DNA of 64,000 nt from Ulva prolifera (GCA_023078555.1 CM041200.1:2054001-2118000); one strand, 5' to 3'. Positions 46,701 to 58,477 are shown, counted from the first letter of the stretch. Notes: generated by a model from the letters alone, not told the origin. Numbers and translations: made by a program.

Positions 46701-49237
46701 TTTTCAGCATTGGCCAAAGATGCAACATTTTCTTGTCCATTGATCAAATTTTCAGCAGTGTTGCTGTGACCTGAAGCATGTGGCAATTAGAGTTTCAAAA
46801 GCACTTTCATTCAAGGCCAAAAGCTGAAAAGTCATAACAGGAACCTCGATCTTGATTGGGTACACACCGTCGACTTCAAAGTGCAGTTGACTTCTTCGCC
46901 CATCAGCAGTTCCAACAGAAGCCAGCATTTGACGCCCTTCCGCTTCTTTCTGCATGTGTTTGAGCTGGCGGGAAGCTTCCTTCTCTGCTTCCTGTGCTGT
47001 GTGAAGATCCAAATCTCCCCCAATCGGGTTGCGCACAATGAAAGTCTGCGTGAGCTTCATGGCTGCCCTGCGGACGGTGGGCCTTACGTCTTGAATCCTG
47101 CTATGCAGCAGGCCTGCCAGTCGCTCCATGGCTCGACTTGAATTTTTCCCAAGCGTGGCTCCAGAATACTTGGAGTGTTCAACAAGCATGTCCAAACACT
47201 GCAGGAAATTTGCAGTCACTGGCATCAGCGGCTGGAGCTTGACCAACCGATGAAAACTGCATCAACAACATCGGCCTGGACCACAGCATGCAACGCACCT
47301 GAATCACTCGCACCCTTGTCCGGGCATTTTCATCTTCACTCTTTATCAAAATCTGGTGCAGGAGGCTCCAGTTTGTAGTACGCATTGCAGACTTTGATGC
47401 TTCACTGCTATCCTCAATGCCTTCATCACAGTGTCTGATCATGTTTCCCATCAGAGTGACAATGGAACTGCGCATCTCTGGTGGGCCATGAGTTAGATGT
47501 CGCTCTAGACATGGAATAAATCTTCGACGGACCAGTGTTGTGCAGCTGCAACAGAGCCAGCCGTTTGCAGTGCTAGACATGTCAGCACCATGTACAAGCA
47601 GCATGGCTGGATCATGAGCCTGGAGACCAACACCTTTCAGCTGCACAGTTCAAAAACTCGGCAACACGGATTCCCATGTCACTCAGCCTGATGTAATCTT
47701 CTGCCTGGCGTTTTTCGAGCATGTCTTCAAAAATGGCTTCGGGTAGTTTTGTAAGCTTCAGGTTCAAGCAATTTGCACAGATATCCTTTGCCAGGAAGTG
47801 TACAATGGCATTGTCGCTGACATCATACAACTCCCGAGTGAGAACAGTCTTGACTTCCTCCAAGAGGTCATGCTCATGTGCCAATGTGATGAACACATTG
47901 CTCACGCTAGCAAGAGCAGCGGTGCAGCTTTTTCTTTTGATCGCGTGTGATCTGGCAGCCAAGTCTGCCTGCATACATATGCCAATTACAAGTACCAGGC
48001 AGGCCTATAAGGCTCTGGGTGTTCCATTTTGACAGATCACCCACCTGCTTCAGACATAGGTTTAACAGTGAACGTGTATGATGATTCCCGTGCTGGAACG
48101 GGCCCAGGTTGAGACCAGTGACGGTTTGCAAAGCCCCTAGCGTGACCTTCCACACTTTTTCTCCGTTCGTCGCTGGTGCACTTGGTCCAGTGACAGACTT
48201 CTTTCCTTTCGCCTTGTTTGATTCAACTGAAAGATCAAAGGTTTGAAGTTAACTTCCTGAATTTGACATGCAAACAGTGTAGACTCTGTGCAATGCACAC
48301 CTGTGCCCGCTGGGACTGCGTTGCAAATCCAGCATAGAAAGAACATGGCCACCTTGATCGCCCCAAATGCATCTTCTTTGTATTCAGGCCGTTCATCGTT
48401 GTTTTCCAGCACTCGCTGTGCTGTAGCAATATGCTGACCAAGTTCCTCGGCTACAATTTGCGCTTCTTGTTTGCTGCTGTCAAAAGACCTGCATACTGAC
48501 TGGCCGCGTTGACTGTATTTCCGGAAGTTTGAGTTGAACCAGCAATTCTTCTTCAAGGCACCCGATCAATCATGTCATACGGTGCAGCATCCACGGTGCG
48601 AGCCTTCGATGCAATCACGGAGCCGGATATGTTAACAACGCTCATCAACCACAGACGAAAAAGACACGCCATGCGTTGCCTGCACCTGAGGAAGGAGTAG
48701 ATATGACCAAATTTCCCGCTGTCCACAGCGACGTTGAGTGATCTGCAGCTTTTCAACAGGTCCACCACATCTGCAAACATCGTCAGCTCAGCCAGATTTC
48801 CTTGTCGCGAGCACAGAGCGGGCAGATTTGTGGAGCTGTCACTTTCCATTAAATTTGGGTACATCTCTTTCAGCACTGCAGTGCTTCTCTATATCCTCAG
48901 GTCGATCCGGAATTTTGAAGCACATGTGCGTGTAATGGCTTCAAATCATTAGAACTAGCATCGATAAGCGACGAGGCATTGATCAACGCTGAAGCTTCGT
49001 ATATGGGACAGAGTTCGTCAGTCGTTTTGAAGGCCTGCCGTCTATGCACAGCGCAGGGGACGATCAGCAGCTTGACAACTGGAGAGGCAGACAGTTCACG
49101 ACACAAGCAGCAGTACCGCGTTCAGTCGCCAGATCGGCATTGCGAGCACTAAATTCCGCAATGTCGAGACTGTTGGTTGCTGGTGTGGGTGATGCAGTTC
49201 CGCGATTGGGTGTCTGAAAAGAAACCCCAGTGGACAT
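43724..49237 (-). CDS. NCAPD2: Condensin complex subunit 1 (CAP-D2 / YCS4)
   Basis: A HEAT-repeat regulatory subunit of condensin I, which compacts chromosomes in mitosis. A candidate start ATG is at 49235-49237 (MSTGVSFQTPNRG). Conserved segments in order: 48876-48553; 48556-48137; 48155-47907; 47974-47612; 47646-47179 (RSSIVTLMGNMIRHCDE, then ARTRVRVIQV); 47246-46752 (DVRPTVRRAAMKLTQTF, IVRNPIG); 46786-46370 (SSDVVESITTLKLMRNFGV); 46307-45888; 45891-44854 (acidic insert, then RASALLALMKLMC, LLFTCLS); 44778-44497 (RWANILDPFTDHFFSFV); and 44449-43724 (LVYKLLPDIISNLM). These match the order and spacing of CAP-D2. About 12 exons; most joins approximate. The N-terminal two exons are the least certain. 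No neighbouring gene is functionally linked. Confidence 0.85.
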
Positions 49238-50110
49238 TGTTAGCTTAAAATGCGTAACAGCTCGCTGTGTGCAGCGTGGTTCAGCGACCGTGTATTCTGT
49301 GCAATTCGCCGCGTTTCTAGGAGCGTATCCCGTGTGATGTATCTTGCACTCTCTGAGCTGGCACCTCTGGCCCGGATAGGATCGGCGAGCATAGCTGCCC
49401 AGTGATGTACAATCGGCCCGAAAATTGGGTGAAAATACAATTGTGGAGCAAATGCCGCGCAGTTTGCCGGGATGGCGGGGGGGGGCGGCGGTGTACTCCC
49501 GTGGGCGACATGCATGCTTGCTTACGCCGCGCGTTTGCGAGGAGCCACACCGGAGTACCCCGCGCTGTACAGGAGCGCGAATTTTGGGGTGCTTGACGAA
49601 TGTTCTGCTCTGCATGAGGTCTGGATGATGTGACATGTGCCAGTAGCTATAGGGCTGAGATGGAGGCTGAAGTGGATCGCTTGACTGTACTGCTTGCAAG
49701 TGGAGTGTGATGCACAGCGCGCAGAGTTGGTGTAATGTTCAAGCATATATTTCTGTTTTTTCTGAGTGATTTTGCGTGTGACAGCCTTTCTTCCGTGCCG
49801 CCTTAAGCGACGAGCATATGCGCGGCGTATTGCGAAGAGCCCCTCTCACTCCGCGCGCAAAAATAAAGTGCACCCGACACCCCGAGCAGATTGTAAAGAC
49901 AGAGCAGATACTCCGATGTGAAAATCAGAGTCGCTCCGACAGCCCGGGGACTTTTTTTTTTTTTTTTGTACATCATCTCCGCCGCATCACGACCAGACCG
50001 ATCGGTTTCCCGACAAAAATTGGGGAAAATGGGAAAAAGCCCGACGACCAGCGAGGGAGACGTCGGTGTTTCCGCCGACACGAAGGGGTCTCGCGGTGCA
50101 ATCCGAAAGT

Positions 50111-50162
50111 TTTCCCGCCAGATTTCGGAAGTTTTTTTTGGCAGAATCCCGGTTTTCCCGCC
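50111..50162 (+). promoter_or_regulatory. Two E2F-like sites TTTCCCGCC
   Basis: TTTCCCGCC at 50111-50119 and 50154-50162, 43 bp apart, both within longer TTTTCCCGCCA. They match the E2F/DP consensus and lie about 0.9 kb upstream of the condensin start. Function inferred from sequence only. Confidence 0.3.
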
Positions 50163-50410
50163 AGGAAAAAATCCAACTGTAGAGCACTGATCACGACCGA
50201 AATACTATAGGCCCTTAGGTTCAGTGGCTCGACCTCGGATACAAAAAATGTCGTAAAAAGCACAGAATACGCGTGACATTTACTCTAATAGATGTTTAAG
50301 TCCATCTGAATCGGTCGTTTGACGTTTCATGATGCTACTTGGGAGTTATTTGTTGATCTGTCTCGTGACGGTGATCGTGAACGACCGGGCTCGTGATTCA
50401 AGTTCGAGTC

Positions 50411-50435
50411 GTGAACCCCTCCGAGGGGGGTTCAC
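50411..50435. repeat. Perfect hairpin with 9-bp arms
   Basis: GTGAACCCC, a 7-nt loop, GGGGTTCAC. It sits in a tract with repeated GTGATCGCGGTCACG-like and CGCCACTGAACACG segments. Confidence 0.7.
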
Positions 50436-50803
50436 AGTCCCGGATCGCGGTCACGGTCGTGATCGCGGTCACGGCCCATGGTCACGAGACATTGCAGATC
50501 GAACCCATCCCGAATCACCGCAGCGCACCAAACAGCAGCAAAATATTGTACACAGAAGATGTAAGAATGCTTTTGAACAGTTTCTGATTGCTTTGAAGAT
50601 TTTTTTTGCGTTGTCGTGGCTTCGCGACGGCAGTGCGCATGCACTAACCGCCACTGAACACGTCCCGCAGCGTGACCAGTCACAGCGCTCGTGACCGCCG
50701 CCGTGACCGGTCGCCACTGAACACGGCCTTACAGATGTCGTGATGGGCATGCTCCCCTTCATCAGGTTGCCTAGAACCGCGTCATGGCCTTTGTTCTGAC
50801 CAA

Positions 50804-51295
50804 AGTTGCATTAATACGCGTATCTTTCGATTTCGGTACGTTTTTAATACGTGTATTTTATGCTTACGTACTTTAACAGCGTACAGTACACGCGTACGTT
50901 TCGGACTTGAGCGATTTCGGAGAGCCTGCAGCTCTGCACTGTGGCGCACCTCTAGCTACAAGGCCAAAGAAGGTCTTGAACATCCCTTACATTGCATGAT
51001 GAACCTGAGTAACCTGATCATCTGGTTGACTGCTAGTTCATTGTACTATTCTCTGCAATAATGTGCCTAAGCATAGGTGACAGTGACAGTGGCACTTTCA
51101 AGTCTGGCCATCACGGGCACTATCAAGTCTGGCCAGCCATCACGGGCACTTTCAAGTCTGGCCAGAGGCGCCAAGGCTTGCAAGCCAGCAATGTAGCCTA
51201 TACAGCGTACTTTTCAACCCCCCCTGATTAGAGCCAATGTACCATACGCGTATTTGTGCTTAACGTACTTTATCACGAAACGTACTAATGCAACT
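50804..51295. mobile_element. Possible MITE-like element with 15-bp inverted ends
   Basis: AGTTGCATTAATACG at 50804-50818 is the inverted match (14 of 15) of 51281-51295. Inside, ATACGCGTAT and a GCTTA(A)CGTACTTTA segment are repeated near each end. No target duplication was seen, so the call is tentative. Confidence 0.3.
51091..51165. repeat. Three-unit minisatellite
   Basis: GGCACTTTCAAGTCTGGCCA-type units begin at 51091, 51116 and 51145, separated by (GC)CATCACG. Confidence 0.8.
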
Positions 51296-51892
51296 CTGCG
51301 CGAGTCAAGGCGGTCACATGATAAGGTGCCCTCCATGTGCAAATGTACACCTGATCAGGAAGTCGACTTCTATTGCATAATTGCTGTCCGCAAAGTTTTG
51401 CAATCGCAGTCAGGCATATCACGGGAAACAGTGGTTTTGTGTGTGCCACTGCTTGTCCTTGCATATGTGGTCCCATTCATGCCCCGTTCAAAGCAGTGCT
51501 TCCTAAGGGTGGAATTCAGCAGTTCAAGAATAAAGTTCTCAAATTACTGGTGGCCTCAGTCGGCTGGAGCCTTTATTAAGCTAGAGTTTGCAGCGTCACG
51601 GCTATCCAGCCAACAATTAGCTGCAATTCTCTGGACCGGTATATTTCAGCAGTTCGACAAGCAGCTTCCACTTGAAGAATTGGTGTATGCACACGTTCAG
51701 CTCTATACCTCTCGATCAATGCCACACATGGTCTTGGATGATGTGCTTCTGGTGTCATGATATGGTGAACAATGTAAGCCATATTGTAGACCGATGCTCG
51801 TGAATGAGGCGCATCATAGCAACAACAAGAGTTGATGCAGGGATGTTACATATTATTACGCAAGCAAATAGTTCGTGACGATATGGACTAAT

Positions 51893-53981
51893 CTATGTAT
51901 GCCCTTTTGAGCTACTGGTGCCCGGTCCAGGGTCTGGTCGGGATTCTGCATCCACATCTGGTGGCTCTTTCATTGCATCATCTGGTGCATCCTCAAAGGG
52001 CACAGATACAGGACGCACAAATTCTTGCAAGTTCATACGGATGTTGGACACGATCTTCTGAATTCTGTCGCGTTTGTTTTTGTTTGGTGCGGTTATTCTG
52101 GGAACACGATATGGGACAGCCCCAATGTCATACACACGCTCCCGTTTGACGTGCTCCCAGTAGAACGGATCCTGCATAACGAAAGCATGGTAACTGCCTG
52201 CTGGTGAGCAGACTGGCTAGACACAGGTACTCTCGTGAATGCCCATCAGATAATGCACAGGCATGATAACACCACAGGATTGCATGCATACAGCGCAGGG
52301 CCATACAATCGGACAGTAGTAAGAGATCTGCTCATCTTGGTATCCCAACATCGAGATGGTTTCATAACTCCATGTTCTTGCAACATTAGATATTGTGTAC
52401 CCGCCCCCACCCAGCATCATCACTGGTACATTTGGATACATTTGTCGCAAGTACCTCCCTGCCTCTGCGTGGCCCAGCGTAGTGAGATTGAATTTCCCAA
52501 TCTTATCTCCAGCGAGCGAGTCTGCTCCACATTGCAGGACGATCACGCTTGGTTGATAATGTTCCATCACGCCATCTATCACAGGGATGAAAACGTCGTT
52601 GACAAACATCTCATCATCCAAGCCATCGGTCAAAGGAACATTCACCGCATATCCCTGTATCGCCATAAGAACTTCAGTAACAAGGCAGCATTCCACACAG
52701 CTCATCGCGACAGGCAGTACCGTCCACGTTGTGCGGTACACGAAGTGGGAACACTGTGCTCGAAATGCACGAGACAGAACAAGCAGCATGAAGTCCCCAG
52801 CTGACAGATGCGTCCAGCACACATGTTTATGCGCTGCGAAAACGATGCAGTGCCATGTTGTCACAGGGCAGTTGCTGCATACTCGGGCTTCATGGTGTGC
52901 ATCGTCTGGACCAATGTCGCACACATCGCCGGTCCCCGGAAAGAAAAAATTGTTACGGTCCTTGTCTCCACGATCATACTTATGAAATGAAACGGTCATG
53001 ACTCGATTGGTGTGTAGGAAAGCTTCCTCCACACCGTCACCATGATGAATGTCAATGTCAGCATACATCACTCGAGGATGATACTTCAGCAATTCAAGAA
53101 TTCCTAAGACAATGTCATTGATATAGCAGAACCCTTCAGCCTTGTCCATGCGTGCATGATGAAGGCCGCCTGACCAGTTCACTGCAACTTCCGCCAGATT
53201 GTGGTTGAGCATGACTGCAGCGCCGACAGACATCGCTGCCGCAGATTTGGAAAAATCGAAGATGGTTTCAAAAAATGGGCAGTCTTCCTGCATAAGAAGC
53301 AAATCACCATGGCAGTGCCATGCAACGCTTGTGACACGGCTTTCCACAATGAGAGATGTCTGCGTACCGTGATACCACACTGTTCTTGCTCAGCTTTCTC
53401 AGCACTGGATCCCAAGTTTTCTTTGACCAGCTTGTCGAGCCTGTCCCAGCCGGCAGCATCCCTGGGCTTGGACAGGAAGCGAAAGTAATCATCTGTGCAG
53501 AATTCCTTGATAGCTTGCTCGCCTATAGGGCCAGCCTGCTTGATCTGCAGTAGATGCGAAAATCATAGTTTCTTCAACTGATCGAAACTCTCCTGCCTGC
53601 AAGAAGCCAACCACCATGCCGAAAGGAACGCACATTTAAAGATGGCCAAAACGGAGAGTGCATCAGAAGGGAATGCGTCATAGTGATGCGGTGGGGCTTC
53701 ATTGGGTGTCGGTAACCATAGTACACAGAGCTGGCTGACCGTCCAGTCTGCTCTGGGTCCCGATAACATGCCGGGTCATAAAAATATGCCACCTGCAGCA
53801 GAAACACTCGGCTGAACTCCAGACAGAAGTGAAAGTTGACAGACCATTCGGTGTGGCCTGCTTGCATATTACAAATGTCAGCAAACGTTGCGACTTGAGG
53901 GGGATTTGGGAATGAACACATCCAGGTGCGAGTCCGAGACCAATAAGGAGCAGATCTTCCCACCTTGCTTTCTCGAGGCAT
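51893..53981 (-). CDS. Class I (RPD3/HDA-type) histone deacetylase
   Basis: A zinc-dependent lysine deacetylase of nuclear corepressor complexes. Six exons with exact phase: 53981-53964, 53792-53634, 53544-53368, 53287-52883, 52654-52307 and 52171-51893, giving 461 residues. The start MPRESK joins [17 protein letters not shown] and then [15 protein letters not shown]. Catalytic residues are present: the His pair in [15 protein letters not shown], zinc ligands in [14 protein letters not shown] and [14 protein letters not shown], and the transition-state Tyr in LGGGGYT. A small insertion (DRGDKDRNN) lengthens the loop between VSFHKY and FFPGTGD. The tail is short and acidic/Pro-rich. The 228-bp intron 4 is stop-free and in frame. 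The exon 5-6 join is the least conserved. Confidence 0.92.
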
Positions 53982-56779
53982 AATAAATCTATGGGACCTT
54001 GATGTTTCAGGCTGTCTAGGTCTGGGCGACCGGCTGGGGCATCAAGCTAGATACCCAATCCATTGCTCAACAGGCATTACGGCAGCATGGCTCCGGTGCG
54101 TCACAGCACCCGACCATGATCCCTTGATACAGATTTATGGCTTCTATAATGCAAACTAGTGATCCCCGCCAAGTTGGTTTTCGCATGTACTGTATGAAGT
54201 TCAAATGCAGTGCAGACAATACTCTGGTCGGCGCATACGTGGCGTCGCATTGCGAAGCGGGTCAAAACGGATTGACCACACATATATGAGCCATGTTCCA
54301 CGGCCGCGACAACTTATGTCTCCGTTGAACTCCAACGCGGCCGAGCGGCAGCTGAAGCGACGGGTAGCTCCTGAAGCCACTGTTCACGTCGACCCGGCTT
54401 TACAGGCAGGATCGACAAATGAGCAGTCTGGAGGTATTCCGATGGCAGCTTAGGCAATTTCGGTAAAAACACGGAACGCTGCAAAACCAGTTGCATTCAA
54501 GTCCTCATCTTCTGCGCTTCACATTGGTGTTTTTTCGGGCTTCAGGTGAGGTCTGAGCACGCAGCCAGATGAATTTCTCTGTCATGGAGAACGCCGCTTT
54601 ACGCCGGGTGACCGCTCGAGTACACCGGAGAGTGTGCAAGCGCCGCGGTTCATTGTGAACCCCGTTCAAATGGATTGATGTTGCTGTTGAGTGCACGACT
54701 GCGTTAATTGCGCTGAAATTGGAGCCATGTTTTGTTGTGGCGGTCTGTTGCAAGTGTGCCCGCTTGCCCGTCCGTACCGCTGAATTACGTCGACAGAGCT
54801 CGATCAGGCCTTTGGCCAGCCTGATCGGGCCTCTCTTTGACAGAAGCCATCCACACTTGCTTACGATATAACTTCAGCTGTGACTCTGTCTAGTTTTAGG
54901 GCCTATGAGTGGCAACTTGGACTGCTCGGGTCTTGTCCACTTACACGGCGTTACTCTGAAAGAACGTGAGGCCGCTTGTAACGAGCTGAAAAGGGGACAT
55001 ATGAAGGGATGTGCTCAGAATTTTGTGCAGGACAACATCTGACCATGTGGTCGTGACCGGGGCGTGAGCCAGATCCAGCCTGAGCACTTTCACACCAAGA
55101 ATGCTTTTCTGCCCTTTTGCCACGCCGCACAGAGCCATGAATGCCAATGGTGTGGACACTGGCGTTGTTAAGTAATTCCTTGTTTTTCTTCAAAGCAAAC
55201 GGGAATCGAGAACTCAACACTCAACTCTTGGAATGCGGTTGACGATGGCACTGACTCACACCAAACCCAGATGCTTCTGTCACAACCCCGAAGCAACCAT
55301 TCAAAGCACTGTGACACTTCCATATAGATAATTTTGGCATCTATGCCGCTCTTCCGAGCGCGACCGGTTGATGAGCAGGGTGCCCTTGGAGCTGCAGTCC
55401 TATGAGGCCCCGGCAGAAATTTTGGTCACTGGTTATTGCACACCCTCGTAGCCACAGCATGTCGCTGCAGTAGCGGCTGATCAAGCGCTCCGTAGACGTT
55501 TCAACACTACACACCAAGATGCACAACTGAACTTCAGAAGCGCTGCTGAACGTGATATTTTCAGTAAGACACACTGACCTTGTTCGACCGTGCACTGCTG
55601 AAACGCTTCGCGATAGCTGTTTGTGCCCAGTCACACCCCCACCTCGCCCTGTTCATTACGTAGTATTCTGTAAGCTTTTGCTTTGCGTCGATATGATAGC
55701 CCAAGGCCCCTCGGAATGTAGCGCTACAGCATTCTTTTCGCGCTGCGAAAGGACAGCATGATCTCGAGCTTTGTTTTTCGACGATTTGATTGCACCTTCG
55801 TCGCACAGATGCAAACTGCTGCTTGTTTCGAACTCTGTGAGGAATGCTGCAAGTGAAGGCTGGATTGGTGAAGCAGCTAGACGCACTCAAGCACAAAGCC
55901 ACTCGCGGCAACCGTGGAAGCACCAGAATCCGTTGAAGCATTCACTTCAGATGTGTTACAAGTGTTCTTCTGTGCCGCTCTACGCCCTGCTCAAGGACAT
56001 TATTGTTGACACATGAGCACAAGGTGAGGAAGCAGACTGCTACATGTGGATCGTGGAGGCATGCAGCACGGAAACTCCCGTACTGAATAGGCGATCCCTG
56101 TGCAGCTGAGTGAGCCATCGGAATACATTGGACAGAGTCATGGCGACCAGCCTGGAACATAGACAATCGCTTCAAGCAACACGACAAGGCGTTTTCCTTG
56201 GACTATCGAGTAGCCTGCACATACAGGTTGGCGCCAGCACATTCAACAATGGTGCATGCCTGAGCAATGGAGTGATCTTACTAGGCTTATGATGCAGGCA
56301 TGAGGTTTGTACTGTACATGATGCAGGTCTCACAAGACTTCTACTTGCAATGTGACCACTGATGCACCTATGAATTCGACACAGCAGTCATTGGTGGACA
56401 CTCAAACTCAACTGCCATGAGATCATGACGGCTTGCACATGGGGATTTATACCCGCACTAAGCTGCAAACTCGAGGACGTCCGTGTACACTGTGTTGGTT
56501 GCGACGGGATGAGCACGTCAACACGGTCAAGCACACCGGCTCCCCGACATCACATCGCATTATCGCACTGGGCGTATACCCCATGATGAGAGTAAGAAGC
56601 TGCAAATGAGGTGCTTCAACCCGACTGCATGATGCTGGCATCATGCACCTCCGGACAGGCCTCGGATTGTACCCGGCCGTGCTTGGCAAGCAATTGTATC
56701 TCACAGCAATCATAATTGCAGGCAACACAGGCACGCGCACAAAGACGCGCCGGGCATAGGTCATCTACCTTCAAATGCT
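53982..56779. other. Intergenic, no gene seen
   Basis: Short frames only, none with conserved motifs. The first part should contain the HDAC promoter. No repeat or RNA gene recognised. Confidence 0.45.
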
Positions 56780-57795
56780 TTGAGAATCTGATCGATCAAA
56801 CTCCTTCAGGCCCGTAGACCGTCCAAAGATAAAAATATCATCAACCCACAGAAATATGAAACACCTACCAGCTTTTCTAACATACAGTGCTGGGTCCGAA
56901 TGTGATCTCACAAAACCCATTTCACCTAGCAAATGTACAAGGGCCTTGTGCCATTCACGTGCAGCCTACTTCAATCCATACAAAGTCTTAAGCAATTTCC
57001 ACACACAATTTGTACCATCATTCAGGATAGGAGGCTGTTCAACGTAGACAGTCTCATTCATTACCCCATTCAGAAAGGCACACTGGATATCGACATGCTT
57101 CATTTCGAAGTCCTCTACTGCAGCGACCGAAAGCAATGCATGCAAAGTAGCATAGCTCCTATTGGAGCCCACGTTTCAAAGAAATCAATTCCCTCTTCCT
57201 GGGTAAAACCCCTAGCTACATACCGCGCCTTGTAACGCTGGATCTCCCCTGTGGGTCCCCTCTTTATCTTATAGACCCACTTACCAGAAATGGCCTTGGC
57301 CCCTACTGGCAGCTCAACGAGCTCATAAGTTCCGTGCTCGCTCGACGAAGTCACCTCCTCCTTCACAGCACCATGCCACTTCTCGGCATCTTCTCCAGCT
57401 AAGGCCTGTTTCCAAGGCGGGCTATCAGGAACAAAAGGCTTCCTCTTCTTAATAGCTGCAACCCGACGGGATGAACGTCGCTGGGCTGACTTACCGCCAT
57501 CAAGCTCCCCATGCGTGGTCACCTCTGCACCAGTCACTGCACGGTCAGCGGTAGCCAACATACCTGATGTGTCGGCTACCTTTGGTGCTACTATCTGCTC
57601 ACTCACTGTGCTATGCTCTATATCAACACTAGCTTCTACGACAGCAACATCGGCATGTGGAATCAAGCGCTTGCGTACAAGGGGGTTCCATTTGTGTCTA
57701 ACCAGGGCCGACTGCGCTTCCTGCACAAACCAGACCATAAAAAAACCAGACCATAGCATCGAAGCCGAAATCCATAGACTGTGGAGTCGATTCAA
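56780..57795 (-). pseudogene. Degenerate Copia reverse-transcriptase fragment
   Basis: Matches the RT region of the Copia frame at 58510-64000: ISGKWVYKIKRGPTGEIQRY, then YATLHALLSVAA, the IQCAFLNG segment, and FIFLWVDDIFIFG with the catalytic Asp pair. The frame is broken by a one-base deletion near 57160 (after ETWAPIG) and a stop after LYGLK near 56966. Gag, protease and integrase parts are missing. It is an old relative of the intact element rather than part of it. Confidence 0.85.
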
Positions 57796-58127
57796 TTCCT
57801 TATCACAGAATAATAGAGACGTGGAGTCCTACTGTGGTGATGTGATGAGTGTTTACACTCAACTGGAGGCACTAGGTGCCGATGTGGGCCAGCGATGGCT
57901 TTGTTTAAAACTGTTAGAAGTGGGGGAGGAGTTCAACGCCGTGCGCGGCGAAGTTCTCCACTCTTCCCCACGCGTAATCATATCACGTTTGACAGAGCAT
58001 GCCGATTTGCTCAAGCAAGCCAAACCAGGCCATGGCTGGCGCAAGCAGCCCCGTGGTGATGGTCCTGTGGTCGCCGCTCTCGCGACAGGCCAGGCTCCTC
58101 GCGAGGAGACCAGGACCTGTTTAGAAA
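57761..58127 (+). pseudogene. Copia gag fragment, opposite strand
   Basis: About 120 codons (EAEIHRLWSRFNSLSQNN through GQAPREETRTC) nearly identical to the gag of the minus-strand Copia element, but on the plus strand. About a dozen codons are missing between DLLKQ and KPGHGWRK. It ends abruptly about 10 bp before the LTR edge. Preservation suggests a recent rearrangement. Confidence 0.85.
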
Positions 58128-58137
58128 AGCTATCATT

Positions 58138-58467
58138 TGTGCAGGTCAGGACGCGCAGTCCTTGTTCAGGTCAGGTCAGGGCAGCCAGCATCTCATACCT
58201 GCTGCGCACAGAGGTATAACCGAGAGATGCTGAGGAGAAGTGCTAGTACCGGGAAACAGTAAAGAGAAATGGTTACAGATCTCAGTGTGCACATGCTTAT
58301 ATGCACACTGAACACGCAAGGTTACGGCGGGAAACCCTCGCACGATCTCTCTCACTACATCGAGACAATCCTAACTGGCGGCTTACCCCTACACTGGATC
58401 CGCGGATCGTCCGTGCATGGGTGCACCTGTCACCACGCTGCTGCCCGCAGGCTCATGCATTGTGACA
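58138..58467 (-). repeat. 3' LTR of the Copia element
   Basis: On the minus strand it begins TGTCACAATGC immediately after a polypurine tract and ends CCTGACCTGCACA, giving the usual TGT...ACA ends; 330 bp. It contains a TATA-like GCATATAAGC inside a perfect inverted repeat (58282-58311). The 5' LTR would lie beyond the right edge, so identity and target duplication could not be checked. Confidence 0.65.
58282..58311 (-). promoter_or_regulatory. TATA-like element within a perfect hairpin in the LTR
   Basis: Ten-bp arms TCAGTGTGCA / TGCACACTGA with a 10-nt loop. The minus-strand TATA motif (58303-58298) spans the loop and one arm. Confidence 0.5.
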
Positions 58468-58477
58468 CTCCCCCATA
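58468..58477 (-). other. Polypurine tract (plus-strand primer)
   Basis: TATGGGGGAG on the minus strand directly before the TGTCACA start of the 3' LTR. Confidence 0.65.

Larger units (their letters stand above)
49238..51892. other. Intergenic patchwork upstream of condensin gene
   Basis: 2.65 kb without a recognised gene. It contains a 16-T run (49952-49967), two TTTCCCGCC sites, a GTGAC-rich tract with a perfect hairpin (50340-50720), a possible MITE (50804-51295) and a minisatellite. A plus-strand frame at 51254-51760 looks weakly coding but was not identified. Confidence 0.5.

Noticed and set aside
49238-49699. Minus-strand frame extending upstream of the condensin start
   Set aside because: The upstream part is rich in Cys, His, Arg and Pro with no conservation; the ATG at 49237 is a better start.
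49952-49967. 16-T run as a terminator or poly(A) insertion scar
   Set aside because: No adjacent RNA gene, target duplication or retrogene; a simple homopolymer is enough.
51254-51760. Plus-strand frame of 168 codons
   Set aside because: Parts look weakly coding, but it overlaps the possible MITE end, has competing frames and matches no family I know. Not called as a gene.
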